Source: Enhydrobacter aerosaccus
GTDB lineage: Bacteria > Pseudomonadota > Alphaproteobacteria > Reyranellales > Reyranellaceae
Assembly: GCA_903832005.1 (NCBI GenBank)
Contig: CAIKZO010000070.1
Coordinates: forward strand, 1 to 64,000
Length of the DNA: 64,000 bases
Direction: 5' to 3'
In this document: in pieces, positions 36,974 to 46,402 of the stretch
Layout of the letters: the number at the start of each line of letters is the position of its first letter
Position numbering within the stretch: the first letter of the stretch is position 1
The notes under the pieces: model-generated
Database searches by the model: none
What the model was told of the DNA's origin: nothing
What the model saw: the letters and a program-made list of their open reading frames with translations, nothing else
Position numbers and translations under genes: made by a program

Positions 36974-39079
36974 ATGGGAGTCCATCCGGACCGCCTCGCC
37001 CCCGGGGCGCCCTATCCGTTGGGCGCGACCTGGGACGGTCTCGGCACCAACTTCGCCGTCTTCTCGGCCAACGCCACCCGCATCGACCTCTGCCTGTTCG
37101 ATCCCCAGGGCCGGCGCGAGGTGAAGCGCCTCACCCTGCCCGAGCAGACCGACGAGGTCTGGCATGGCTACCTGCCCGGCGGCCGCACCGGCTTGATCTA
37201 CGGCTACCGTGCCTACGGCCCCTACGATCCACCACGCGGCCATCGCTTCAACCAGCACAAGCTGTTGCTCGATCCCTATGCGCGCGCGACGGCGGGCGAC
37301 TTGCGGGCGTCGGAGGCGATGTTCGGCTATCGCGTGAACTCGCCGCGCGCCGACCTGTCGTTCGATCGCCGAGACAGCGCACCCGGCATGCTCAAGGCTG
37401 TCGTCACCAGCGATACCTTCAACTGGGCTGACGACCGTCCGCCCAACATTCCTTGGTCCGACACGATCATCTACGAGGCGCACGTCAAGGGCCTGACCCA
37501 TCTCCGGCCCGATCTGCGCGCCAACGAACGCGGCACCTTTGCAGCGCTTGCCGATCCCGCGATGATCGACCATCTCCGCCGGCTCGGCATCACGGCGATC
37601 GAGCTGATGCCGATCCATGCCTTCGTGCAGGACCGTCACCTGCTCGAGAAGAGCCTGCGCAACTACTGGGGCTACAATACGCTCAGCTTCTTCGCCATCG
37701 AGCCGCGTTATCTGGCCGACAAGTCGCAGGACGAGATGAAGGTCGCGGTGCGCCGCCTCCATGCCGCCGGCATCGAGGTGATCCTCGACGTCGTTTACAA
37801 TCACACCGCCGAAGGCAGCGAATTGGGACCGACGCTGTCGTTCCGCGGCCTCGACAATGCGAGCTACTACCGGCTCGTGCCCGACAGTCCCCGCCACTAC
37901 ATCAACGACACCGGCACCGGAAACACGCTGAACCTTTCCCATCCGCGCGTGTTGCAGATGGTCATGGATTCGTTGCGCTACTGGGTCGAAGAATTCCATA
38001 TCGACGGCTTCCGTTTCGACCTCGGCGTCACCTTGGGCCGCGAGGGTAACGGCTTCGATCCGGGATCGGGATTCTTCGATGCGGTGCGCCAAGACCCTGT
38101 GCTGTCGCGGGTGAAACTGATCTCCGAACCGTGGGACCCGGGTCCCGGCGGCTATCAGCTTGGCCAGCATCCGCCGGGCTGGGCGGAGTGGAACGATCGC
38201 TTCCGCGACGGCGTGCGCCACTTCTGGCGAGCCGACGACAACACACGCTCCGACTTCGCCGCGCGCCTCGCGGCCTCGTCCGACCTGTTCGACCATCGCG
38301 GCCGCAGGCCCTGGGCGTCGGTGAACTTCGCCGCCTGCCACGACGGCTTCACCCTGGTCGACACGGTGAGTTACGCCGAGAAGCACAACGAGGCCAACGG
38401 CGAGGACAACAAGGACGGCACGAACGACAACAACTCGGCGAACTGGGGCGCCGAAGGTCCGAGCGAAGATCCCGCGATCCTCGACAAGCGCCGCAAGCTC
38501 CAGCGCGCCATGCTGGCGACCCTCTTCACGGCGCAGGGCACGCCGATGCTGCTGAGCGGCGACGAGTTCGGCCGCACGCAGAACGGCAACAACAACGCCT
38601 ATTGTCAGGACAACGAGACGTCGTGGCTCGATTGGGACATGGCTGAGAGGGACGATGCGCAGATGCTGTCGACCTTCGTCGGCCGCCTCGCCGCCTTGCG
38701 CCATCGTCATTCGATCCTGCGCTGTGCTCGCTTCCTGCACGGCAAGGATGAACCGGCGCCCGGCGTCCTCGACATCGTGTGGTTCGACGAGCGCGGGCTG
38801 ATCCTGTCGCCGGATGACTGGAACAACCCGCAAGGCCGCCTGCTGGCGCTGCGTCGCGCCGCCAGGAACGACGAGGACGGCTCGGTCACCATCCTGACCA
38901 CCTTCTTCAATTCGACCCACGACGACCACAACTTCAAGCTTCTCGAGCCACACCTGCCGATGCGCCTGCTGATCGATTCCGCGGATCCGGCGGCGCCGGA
39001 ACGCGATGTCGAAGGCGAGGTCTTTGTCCGGGCAAACAGCGTCGTGTTGACCGAAAGCATCCTCAAGGGGAAATCATGA
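36974..39079 (+). CDS. glgX: Glycogen debranching enzyme
   Basis: GlgX hydrolyses alpha-1,6 branch points, preferring short side chains (GH13_11, isoamylase type). The 701-residue protein begins with a CBM48 domain (YPLGATWDGLGTNFAVFSAN). Its barrel holds nucleophile D349 in GFRFDLGVTL and acid/base E385 in LISEPWDPG. The transition-state Asp lies in FAACHDGFTL. Length fits GlgX. It sits 3 bases after glgB and overlaps treZ, so debranching is co-produced with trehalose formation as in classical treXYZ operons. The alternative name TreX would fit its operon role. Confidence 0.94.
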   Translation: MGVHPDRLAPGAPYPLGATWDGLGTNFAVFSANATRIDLCLFDPQGRREVKRLTLPEQTDEVWHGYLPGGRTGLIYGYRAYGPYDPPRGHRFNQHKLLLDPYARATAGDLRASEAMFGYRVNSPRADLSFDRRDSAPGMLKAVVTSDTFNWADDRPPNIPWSDTIIYEAHVKGLTHLRPDLRANERGTFAALADPAMIDHLRRLGITAIELMPIHAFVQDRHLLEKSLRNYWGYNTLSFFAIEPRYLADKSQDEMKVAVRRLHAAGIEVILDVVYNHTAEGSELGPTLSFRGLDNASYYRLVPDSPRHYINDTGTGNTLNLSHPRVLQMVMDSLRYWVEEFHIDGFRFDLGVTLGREGNGFDPGSGFFDAVRQDPVLSRVKLISEPWDPGPGGYQLGQHPPGWAEWNDRFRDGVRHFWRADDNTRSDFAARLAASSDLFDHRGRRPWASVNFAACHDGFTLVDTVSYAEKHNEANGEDNKDGTNDNNSANWGAEGPSEDPAILDKRRKLQRAMLATLFTAQGTPMLLSGDEFGRTQNGNNNAYCQDNETSWLDWDMAERDDAQMLSTFVGRLAALRHRHSILRCARFLHGKDEPAPGVLDIVWFDERGLILSPDDWNNPQGRLLALRRAARNDEDGSVTILTTFFNSTHDDHNFKLLEPHLPMRLLIDSADPAAPERDVEGEVFVRANSVVLTESILKGKS

Positions 39080-40788
39080 GCGGATTTGGCGCGGCCTATC
39101 TCGGCAACAATCGCGCGCGCTTTCGCCTGTGGGCGCCGGCGCAGCAGACAGTCGAGCTGGAACTTAACGGCGGCGCGTTATTTCCGATGACGTCGCAGCC
39201 GGACGGCTGGTTCGAGGCCGAGGTCGATTGTGCGCCGGGCGACAAATATTTCTACAAACTGGGCTCCGGCGAAAAAGTGCCCGATCCGGCCTCGCGCGCA
39301 CAGGCCGACGACGTGCACGGCCCGAGCGTCGTGGTCGATCCGAAGGCTTTCGAGTGGCGGCAGACCAAGTGGCGTGGGCGGCCATGGCACGAGACGGTGC
39401 TGTACGAACTTCACGTCGGAAGTTTCGGCGGCTTCGCCGGCGTGCGCGCCGAACTCAACCGCCTGGCCGACCTGGGTGTCACCGCGATCGAGTTGATGCC
39501 GATCAACGAATTCTTCGGCAAGCACAACTGGGGCTACGACGGCGTGCTGCCCTATGCACCGGACGGCGCCTACGGCACGCCCGACGAGCTGCGCACCTTG
39601 ATCGACGAGGCGCACGAGCGCGGACTGATGGTGTTCCTCGACGTGGTCTATAATCACTTCGGACCAGAAGGAAATTACCTCGGCCTCTACGCCCCGCAAT
39701 TCTTCCGCGACGACATCAAGACGCCTTGGGGCTCGGCAATCGATTTCCGCCAAAAGCCAGTGCGCCAGTTCTTCGTCGAGAATGCGCTTTACTGGCTGAA
39801 CGACTATCGCTTTGACGGTCTGCGCTTCGATGCCGTGCACGCCATCGCCGACGAGACCTTCCTGGGCGAACTGGCAACCGAGGTCCGGGCCAAGGTCGAT
39901 CCCAGCCGGCAGATCCATCTGGTGCTGGAGAACGACGACAACGCCGCACATCACCTTCGTCAAGGCTTCGACGCGCAGTGGAACGACGATGGCCACCATG
40001 TGCTGCACGCCCTGCTGACCGGCGAGCACGACGGTTACTACAGCGACTACGCCGCACACGCCGCCGATAAGCTGGCGCGCTGCCTCTCTTCCGGCTTCGT
40101 CTATCAGGGCGATCCGTCGCCCTATCGCCAGGGCGCGGCACGCGGCACCAAGAGCGACGACCTGCCGCCCACGTCGTTCGTGCTGTTCCTGCAGAATCAC
40201 GACCAGATCGGCAACCGGCCGCTCGGCGACCGACTTACGACCCTGGCCGATCCTCAGGCCCTGCGCGCGGCGACGGCGCTGCTGCTGCTCAGCCCCAGCA
40301 TTCCGCTCCTCTTCATGGGCGAGGAGGATATGAGCCGCACGCCGTTCCAGTTCTTCACCGACTACACCGGAGATCTGGCCATCGCGGTGCGTGACGGGCG
40401 CCGGCGCGAGTTCGCGGGCTTCAAGGGCTTCGACGGCAAGGAAATCCCCGACCCCAATGCGGTCGAGACCTTCGACAACAGCCGCTTCAAGCCCAAGGTC
40501 GAGAGCGAGGACTTCCATCGCAAGCTCCTGCAGGCGCGAAAGCTCCTGCTCATGCCGCGCCTGAAGGGCACGCGTTCGATCGAGGCTGTCGCGATCGGGC
40601 CGGCGGCCGTGCGGGCCAGCTGGCGCCTGGGCGACGGCGCCACGCTCACGATCCTCACCAATCTCGGACGCGACGTCTGTGAAGCGACCTTGCCCCAGGG
40701 CATGCCGATCTTCGCGACCGACGGCGCGGTGGTCCCCGGCATGCTGCCCGGCTTCAGCACGCTTGCTTTCCTCGAAGTCCCCACATGA
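39076..40788 (+). CDS. treZ: Malto-oligosyltrehalose trehalohydrolase
   Basis: TreZ (GH13_10) releases trehalose from malto-oligosyltrehalose made by TreY. The 570-residue protein has an N-terminal sandwich (RARFRLWAPAQQTVELEL). Its barrel carries nucleophile D252 in GLRFDAVHAI and acid/base E285 in HLVLENDDNA; VLFLQNHDQIGNRPLG holds the third Asp region. Length is standard. It overlaps glgX and malQ by 4 bases each. Confidence 0.95.
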   Translation: MSGFGAAYLGNNRARFRLWAPAQQTVELELNGGALFPMTSQPDGWFEAEVDCAPGDKYFYKLGSGEKVPDPASRAQADDVHGPSVVVDPKAFEWRQTKWRGRPWHETVLYELHVGSFGGFAGVRAELNRLADLGVTAIELMPINEFFGKHNWGYDGVLPYAPDGAYGTPDELRTLIDEAHERGLMVFLDVVYNHFGPEGNYLGLYAPQFFRDDIKTPWGSAIDFRQKPVRQFFVENALYWLNDYRFDGLRFDAVHAIADETFLGELATEVRAKVDPSRQIHLVLENDDNAAHHLRQGFDAQWNDDGHHVLHALLTGEHDGYYSDYAAHAADKLARCLSSGFVYQGDPSPYRQGAARGTKSDDLPPTSFVLFLQNHDQIGNRPLGDRLTTLADPQALRAATALLLLSPSIPLLFMGEEDMSRTPFQFFTDYTGDLAIAVRDGRRREFAGFKGFDGKEIPDPNAVETFDNSRFKPKVESEDFHRKLLQARKLLLMPRLKGTRSIEAVAIGPAAVRASWRLGDGATLTILTNLGRDVCEATLPQGMPIFATDGAVVPGMLPGFSTLAFLEVPT

Positions 40789-42602
40789 ACGACGACGCCA
40801 TCCGCAGCCTGGCCCGACGCGCGGGCATCGCGGTGGATTGGACCGACGCCGGCGGCGAAGCCAAGCGCGTCTCGGTCGATTCGCTCAAGGCCATTTTGAC
40901 GGCGCTCGACCTGCCCGACGCAACGACGAGCCAACCGCCGCCCCTGATCACGACCACGGTGGGCCTGCCGACGCCCTTGAACGATATCGATCGCGTCGTC
41001 GCCGCCGAACTGGCCTTGGAAGACGGCTCCATTGCGCCGGTGAAGCTGCGCCAGCTTGCGCACGGCATGGCCGTCCCCGCGATCCGTATCCCCGGTTACC
41101 ACCGGCTGCGCTACGGCGATCGCGAGACGGGACTCGCGGTCGCGCCCAAACGCTGCGTGACTGTCGACGATATCGCGCCCGACAAGAAGCTCTGGGGCCT
41201 GATGGCGCAACTCTATTCGCTGCGCCGCGATGGCGATGGTGGCATCGGCGACACTGGCGCCCTCGCCGCACTGGCGGAAGCCGCCGCGCGAGAGGGCGCG
41301 GACGCCGTAACCCTCAGTCCCGCCCACGCGCTGTTTCCTTCGGCGCCCGAGCGCTATGGGCCCTACTCGCCATCGAGTCGCCTGTTCCTCAATCCGCTGC
41401 TGGCGGATCCGGCGGCGGTGTTCGGCACGGACAGAGTGCAAGCCGCCGGTGGGTCCGAGCCCGGCCTGATCGACTGGCCGCGCGCATCGGCGGCGAAGTT
41501 CGCGGTACTGCGACATCTCTTCGACACTCTGACCGATCCAACGCTGCTCGCCGACTTCGACGCCTTTGTCGTGGAAGGCGGCGAACGCCTCGCCGGACAT
41601 GCGCGCTTCGAGGCCGCGCAGGACAGCTCGCCCGACTCCATCCGCTATCATCTCTTCCTGCAATGGGTGGCCGCGCGTGCCTTTGCCGCCGCCCAGGCGC
41701 GGGCTCGCGCGGCGGGCATGAAGATCGGCTTGATCACCGATCTCGCCGTCGGCATCGATCGCAGTGGCAGCGAGGCGGCGACGCGGCCGCAGGACGTGCT
41801 GAATGGTCTCAAGATTGGCGCACCCCCCGACATATTCAATCCGAAGGGACAGGACTGGGGCCTCACCACTTTCTCGCCGCACGGCCTGCTCGCCAGCGGC
41901 TTCGAGCCCTTCATCGCCACCCTGCGCGCGGCGCTGCGTCATGCTGGCGGCGTGCGCATCGACCACGCGATGGGGCTGATGCGGCTCTGGCTGATCCCGG
42001 ACGGCGCGGCGGCCTCGGAAGGCGCCTACGTCTCCTATCCACTCGACGATCTCCTGCGCCTGCTGGCGCTCGAATCGCACCGCCACAAGGCCATCGTCAT
42101 CGGCGAGGATCTCGGCACCGTTTCGCCCGACTTCCGGCGCCGGTGCCGCAAGGCCGGACTGGCCGGCATGGATGTCCTGTGGTTCCAGCGTGACGGCACC
42201 CGCTTCCTGCCGCCCGCGAAATGGCGCGGCGAGGCGGTTGCCATGACCACGACGCACGACCTGCCGACTGTCGCCGGTTGGTGGAAGACCGCGTCGGAGA
42301 CCGACCGGCTGGCCCTGTGGGATGCCTTTGGCAACGCGGGCGTTGCGGAAGGTCCCCTGCCGCCCGCCGACCAACCAACATCTGCCGTCGATGCCGCCGT
42401 GGCCTTCGTTGCCGCAACGCCGACGCCGCTCGCGCTGGTCGCTCTCGAAGACATCGTCGGCACGACCGAGCAACCCAATGTGCCCGGCACGATCGACGAG
42501 CATCCCAACTGGCGCCGCCGCTTCGATCTGCCGTCCGACGAGCTTCTGCAGCAGCCCGATGCGGCACGGCGGCTGAAAGCCTTGCGCGAGCGCCGCTCGT
42601 GA
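40785..42602 (+). CDS. malQ: 4-alpha-glucanotransferase (amylomaltase)
   Basis: MalQ (GH77) transfers maltodextrin segments between chains and releases glucose. The 605-residue enzyme carries nucleophile D393 in VRIDHAMGL and acid/base E441 in IVIGEDLGTV. The substrate-site segment YGPYSPSSRLFLNPL matches the family. It probably reshapes chains left by GlgX and TreY. It overlaps treZ by ATGA and treY by GTGA. Confidence 0.94.
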   Translation: MNDDAIRSLARRAGIAVDWTDAGGEAKRVSVDSLKAILTALDLPDATTSQPPPLITTTVGLPTPLNDIDRVVAAELALEDGSIAPVKLRQLAHGMAVPAIRIPGYHRLRYGDRETGLAVAPKRCVTVDDIAPDKKLWGLMAQLYSLRRDGDGGIGDTGALAALAEAAAREGADAVTLSPAHALFPSAPERYGPYSPSSRLFLNPLLADPAAVFGTDRVQAAGGSEPGLIDWPRASAAKFAVLRHLFDTLTDPTLLADFDAFVVEGGERLAGHARFEAAQDSSPDSIRYHLFLQWVAARAFAAAQARARAAGMKIGLITDLAVGIDRSGSEAATRPQDVLNGLKIGAPPDIFNPKGQDWGLTTFSPHGLLASGFEPFIATLRAALRHAGGVRIDHAMGLMRLWLIPDGAAASEGAYVSYPLDDLLRLLALESHRHKAIVIGEDLGTVSPDFRRRCRKAGLAGMDVLWFQRDGTRFLPPAKWRGEAVAMTTTHDLPTVAGWWKTASETDRLALWDAFGNAGVAEGPLPPADQPTSAVDAAVAFVAATPTPLALVALEDIVGTTEQPNVPGTIDEHPNWRRRFDLPSDELLQQPDAARRLKALRERRS

Positions 42603-44854
42603 CTCCGCGCGCCACCCAGCGGCTGCAGTTCCACAAGGACTTCACTTTCGCCGATGCCGAAAAACTGGTGGCCTATTTCGCCGAGCTGGGTATCAGCCAC
42701 CTCTACGCCTCGCCGATCACGACAGCGCGCAAGGGCTCGCTGCATGGCTATGACGTCGTCGATCCCACGCGGGTCAATGCGGAGCTGGGCGGCGAGGACG
42801 GGTTGAAGCGTCTGGTTGAAGCCCTGAAGCGGCGCGACATGGCGCTGATCGTCGACATCGTGCCCAACCACATGGCCGCCTCGCCCGAGAATGCCTGGTG
42901 GATGGACGTGTTGGCCCACGGACGTGGCAGCCGCTACGCGCGCTTCTTCAACATCGACTGGGAGGCTGACGACAAGGTCTTCCTGCCGTGGCTCACGCAG
43001 CCCGCCGACGAAGCTCAGGCGGCCGGCGAGATCGACAAGCTTGGCCTTCCCAAGCCGGGCGCCTATCGCCTCGGCTGGTGGCGCACGGCCGGCGACCGCA
43101 TCAACTGGCGGCGCTTCTTCGATATCAACGAACTCGTCTGCTTGCGCATGGAGGAGGACGAGGCGTTCGAGGCGGTGCACGCGACCATCCTGCGTCTGCA
43201 TGCCGAAGGCGTCATCGACGGCCTTCGCGTAGATCACATCGACGGTCTTGCCGATCCCGCCGGCTATTGCCGCAAACTGCGCGCGCGCATCGGCGAGAGT
43301 TACCTGGTGGTCGAGAAGATCCTGCTGGGCGGCGAGACCCTCGCCCTCGATTGGCAGTGCGACGGCACCACCGGCTACGATTTCATGGATCAGGTGAGCG
43401 CCGTGCAGCACGATCCTGCCGCGGCCGCCCCGCTGGCCACGGCCTGGGCCGAGCTCACCGGCCGCCCCGCCGATTTCGAGATCGAGGAACAAGCCGCCCG
43501 CCGCGAGATCCTCGCCCGCAGCTTCGGCGCGCAACTCGAGGCCTGCGTCAAAGCGTTTGCCGCGCATGCGCCTATGGCGGAGGTGAGCCGCCCGGCCTTG
43601 CGCCGCGTCGTCACCGAGTTGCTGGTCCATTTCCCCGTCTACCGGACCTATGCGACGGCGAACGAACGGCCGGCGGCGGACGAGCCCTTCCTGTCAAAGG
43701 CCATCGCTGGCGCCAAGAAGACCGGCCTCGCCTCCGATGGCTGGCTGGTCGATCTGCTGCACCGCTGGTTCCAGGACAAATCCCTGTCCGCCGAGCCGCT
43801 GCGGCGCTTCCAGCAGTTGAGTTCGCCGATCGCCGCCAAGTCCGTCGAGGACACGGGCTTCTATCGCTATGGCCGCCTGCTCTCGCGCAACGACGTGGGC
43901 TTCGATCCGCACCGTTTCGCCAGCACGCCCGACGCCTTTCACGCCGAGATGCGCCAACGCCTTGCGACCATGCCGAATGCCATGCTCGCCACCGCGACGC
44001 ACGACCACAAGCGCGGCGAAGACATGCGCGCACGCCTTGCCGTGTTGAGCGCGAAGGCGGGCCCCTGGAGCCTGCGTCTGTGGGATTGGGTGGGACGCCT
44101 CGCGCCGCTTCACGCCGCCGATGCGGCGATGCTGCTGCAGACGATCGTCGGCGCCTGGCCGCTCGACCTGACGTTAGAGGATAGGCCGGGCCGCGAAGCT
44201 TTCGCCCAACGCGTGATCGGCTGGCAAGAGAAGGCGCTGCGCGAGGCCAAGCTGCGCAGCGACTGGGCGCAGCCGAACGAGGCCTACGAGAAAGTCGCGC
44301 GCACGGCTGTTCTCGATCTCCTGGCCAACGACAAGCATCTTGCGCTGCTCACCGACATCATCGCCTTTATCGAAGAGATCGCGCCGGCCGGCGCGGCGAA
44401 CGGCCTGGCCCAACTCGCCCTCAAGCTCACCGTGCCCGGTATGCCCGACCTCTATCAGGGCTGCGAGTACTGGGATTTCAGCCTGGTCGACCCGGACAAC
44501 CGCCGGCCGGTGGATTTTGCGGCGCGCGGCAAGAGCCTCGGCACGACGGACCTCGCAACGGCGCTGTCGTCATGGCGCGACGGCCGTATCAAGCAGCTCG
44601 TCACGCACCGGCTGCTCGGCCTGCGCCGCGCGCGGCCGGCGCTTTTCGAGAAGGGCAGCTACGAGCCGATCGACGGACCCGACAGTGTCGTGGCCTTCTC
44701 CCGCCGCCTCGGCGACGACGCGATCTGGGTGATGGTCCCCCGCCTGCCCGACCAATTGTCGGTCAACAAGGACGGCTGGTTCCGCCCGCCAGGACGGACG
44801 GAGCTGTTCGAAGACCGGCTCCCGCTGTCGGTGTTTTCCACATTTGCGGCCTGA
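42599..44854 (+). CDS. treY: Malto-oligosyltrehalose synthase
   Basis: TreY (GH13_26) converts the reducing end of a maltodextrin into an alpha,alpha-1,1-linked trehalosyl end. The 751-residue protein starts at a GTG overlapping the malQ stop. The open frame continues upstream inside malQ, but family similarity begins at TPRATQRLQFHKDFTF. Conserved blocks are HLYASPITTARKGSLHGYDV, nucleophile D212 in GLRVDHIDGL, acid/base E239 in YLVVEKIL, and TATHDHKRGEDMRARL. It is the last gene of the operon. No clear terminator is seen downstream. Confidence 0.95.
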   Translation: MTPRATQRLQFHKDFTFADAEKLVAYFAELGISHLYASPITTARKGSLHGYDVVDPTRVNAELGGEDGLKRLVEALKRRDMALIVDIVPNHMAASPENAWWMDVLAHGRGSRYARFFNIDWEADDKVFLPWLTQPADEAQAAGEIDKLGLPKPGAYRLGWWRTAGDRINWRRFFDINELVCLRMEEDEAFEAVHATILRLHAEGVIDGLRVDHIDGLADPAGYCRKLRARIGESYLVVEKILLGGETLALDWQCDGTTGYDFMDQVSAVQHDPAAAAPLATAWAELTGRPADFEIEEQAARREILARSFGAQLEACVKAFAAHAPMAEVSRPALRRVVTELLVHFPVYRTYATANERPAADEPFLSKAIAGAKKTGLASDGWLVDLLHRWFQDKSLSAEPLRRFQQLSSPIAAKSVEDTGFYRYGRLLSRNDVGFDPHRFASTPDAFHAEMRQRLATMPNAMLATATHDHKRGEDMRARLAVLSAKAGPWSLRLWDWVGRLAPLHAADAAMLLQTIVGAWPLDLTLEDRPGREAFAQRVIGWQEKALREAKLRSDWAQPNEAYEKVARTAVLDLLANDKHLALLTDIIAFIEEIAPAGAANGLAQLALKLTVPGMPDLYQGCEYWDFSLVDPDNRRPVDFAARGKSLGTTDLATALSSWRDGRIKQLVTHRLLGLRRARPALFEKGSYEPIDGPDSVVAFSRRLGDDAIWVMVPRLPDQLSVNKDGWFRPPGRTELFEDRLPLSVFSTFAA

Positions 44855-45085
44855 TTTAGCGTGTAACATAAATCACTCGCGGCGGCGTGGAATGCAGACA
44901 CGCAGCTCAACGCACGGGAGCCGAGGGGAGGAAAAGACCCAAGAGCGGAAATCCGTCAGCTAGCGACCAGGACCTCACGGTGCGTAGGTAGCAAACATGG
45001 TCAGTCGGAGTGGCGCCCGACCCGCGAGAATTCTTCCCACCGCCGGCACCGCTGCCATAATGCCGGGCAAGTGGGGGAAACAAAA

Positions 45086-46402
45086 ATGACGACAATGACC
45101 GACGCCGGCGCGAAGCAGCCGTTCTATCGAAGCATGCTCTTTCTCATGCTGCTCGCCATGATCGTCGGCGTGGTCATCGGCCTGGCGTTTCCCAAAGCGG
45201 GTGTCGGCCTGAACGCCCTGCCCGCGGCCTTCCTCAAGCTGGTCCGCATGGTCGTCGGCATCATCATCTTCGTGACGGTGGCGCTCGGCATTGCGCGGCT
45301 GGGCGACATCCGCAAGATCGGACGCCTGGCGCTGGTCTCGCTGATCTACTTCGAGGTCGTGACCAGCCTCGCCTTTGCCTGGGGCGCGTTGGTCGGCAAC
45401 GTCGCCCAGCCGGGCGCGGGACTGCACATGAACGCCGCCTCGGTGAACATGACCTCGGTCGCGACCTTCACCTCGCAGGCCCAGCAGCATCGCGGCGTCG
45501 TCGATTTCCTCCTGGGCATCCTGCCCGCCAATCCGGTCGGCCCCTTCCTCGACAACAATATCCTGCAGGTCCTGGTGCTGGCCCTGTTCATCGGCTTCGG
45601 CATCACGCGCCTCGGCACCCAGCACAAGGCGCAGGCGATCGCCGCGCTGGAGAACGTCGAGCGGATCTTCTTCGCGATCATCGGCTTCATCATGAAGGTG
45701 GCACCGCTCGCCGTGGCCGGCGCCATGGCCTTCATGGTCGGCAACTACGGGATCGGCACCCTGGCGTCACTGGCCAAGCTGGTGGTCTCCATCTACTTCG
45801 CCTGCATCGTCTTCATCGCCGTCGTCTTCACGATCATTGCGCGGATCAGCGGCTTCAGTTTCTGGAAGTTCGCCGGGTACCTGCGCGAGGAGATCGTGCT
45901 GGCGTTCGCGACGGCGTCCGGCGAGACGGTGCTGCCGCGCCTGCTCGCCAAGACCGAGCATGCCGGGTGCTCCGGCCAGGTCTCGGGCTTCGTGCTGCCC
46001 ACGGGCTATTCGTTCAACCTCGACGGCGGCTCGATCTACCTCACCATCACTTCGCTGTTCATCGCCCAGGCGTTCGATGTGCACCTGTCGTTCTGGGACC
46101 AGCTCACGATGATCGGCATCTTCCTGCTGACGTCGAAGGGCATCGCGGGCGTCGCGGGCGCGGGCATGGTGGTCCTGGCCTCGTCGCTCCTGCTGATGCC
46201 GGAGATCCCGATGGCAGGTCTCGTACTGGCGCTGAGCGTCGACCGTTTCTCCGATCCCATCCGCACCGTGACCAACATCCTCGGCAATGCGATGGCCACG
46301 ATGGTCGTCGCGCGCTGGGTGGGCGAACGCGACGACAGCAGGCTGGCGCGTGTGCTCGACGGTCAGCCGGTGGCCGGCGACGTCGAGACCGCCGCGCTCT
46401 AG
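45086..46402 (+). CDS. Dicarboxylate/amino acid:cation symporter (DAACS family)
   Basis: A 438-residue inner-membrane symporter of the GltP/DctA family, which takes up C4-dicarboxylates, glutamate or similar acids with protons or sodium. The start at 45086 follows GGGGGAA at 8 bases. Family signatures are visible: the Ser-rich hairpin region as ATASGETVLPRLLAK, then GFVLPTGYSFNLDGGSIYLT, and GVAGAGMVVLA. About eight membrane helices and two re-entrant loops are expected. It stands alone, convergent with the MmgE/PrpD gene, whose stop it overlaps. The 231 bases upstream carry no recognised gene. Confidence 0.92.
   Translation: MTTMTDAGAKQPFYRSMLFLMLLAMIVGVVIGLAFPKAGVGLNALPAAFLKLVRMVVGIIIFVTVALGIARLGDIRKIGRLALVSLIYFEVVTSLAFAWGALVGNVAQPGAGLHMNAASVNMTSVATFTSQAQQHRGVVDFLLGILPANPVGPFLDNNILQVLVLALFIGFGITRLGTQHKAQAIAALENVERIFFAIIGFIMKVAPLAVAGAMAFMVGNYGIGTLASLAKLVVSIYFACIVFIAVVFTIIARISGFSFWKFAGYLREEIVLAFATASGETVLPRLLAKTEHAGCSGQVSGFVLPTGYSFNLDGGSIYLTITSLFIAQAFDVHLSFWDQLTMIGIFLLTSKGIAGVAGAGMVVLASSLLLMPEIPMAGLVLALSVDRFSDPIRTVTNILGNAMATMVVARWVGERDDSRLARVLDGQPVAGDVETAAL

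Noticed and set aside
44855-45085. Possible gene or regulatory RNA between treY and the symporter
   Set aside because: No credible reading frame, terminator or conserved structure could be seen in these 231 bases.
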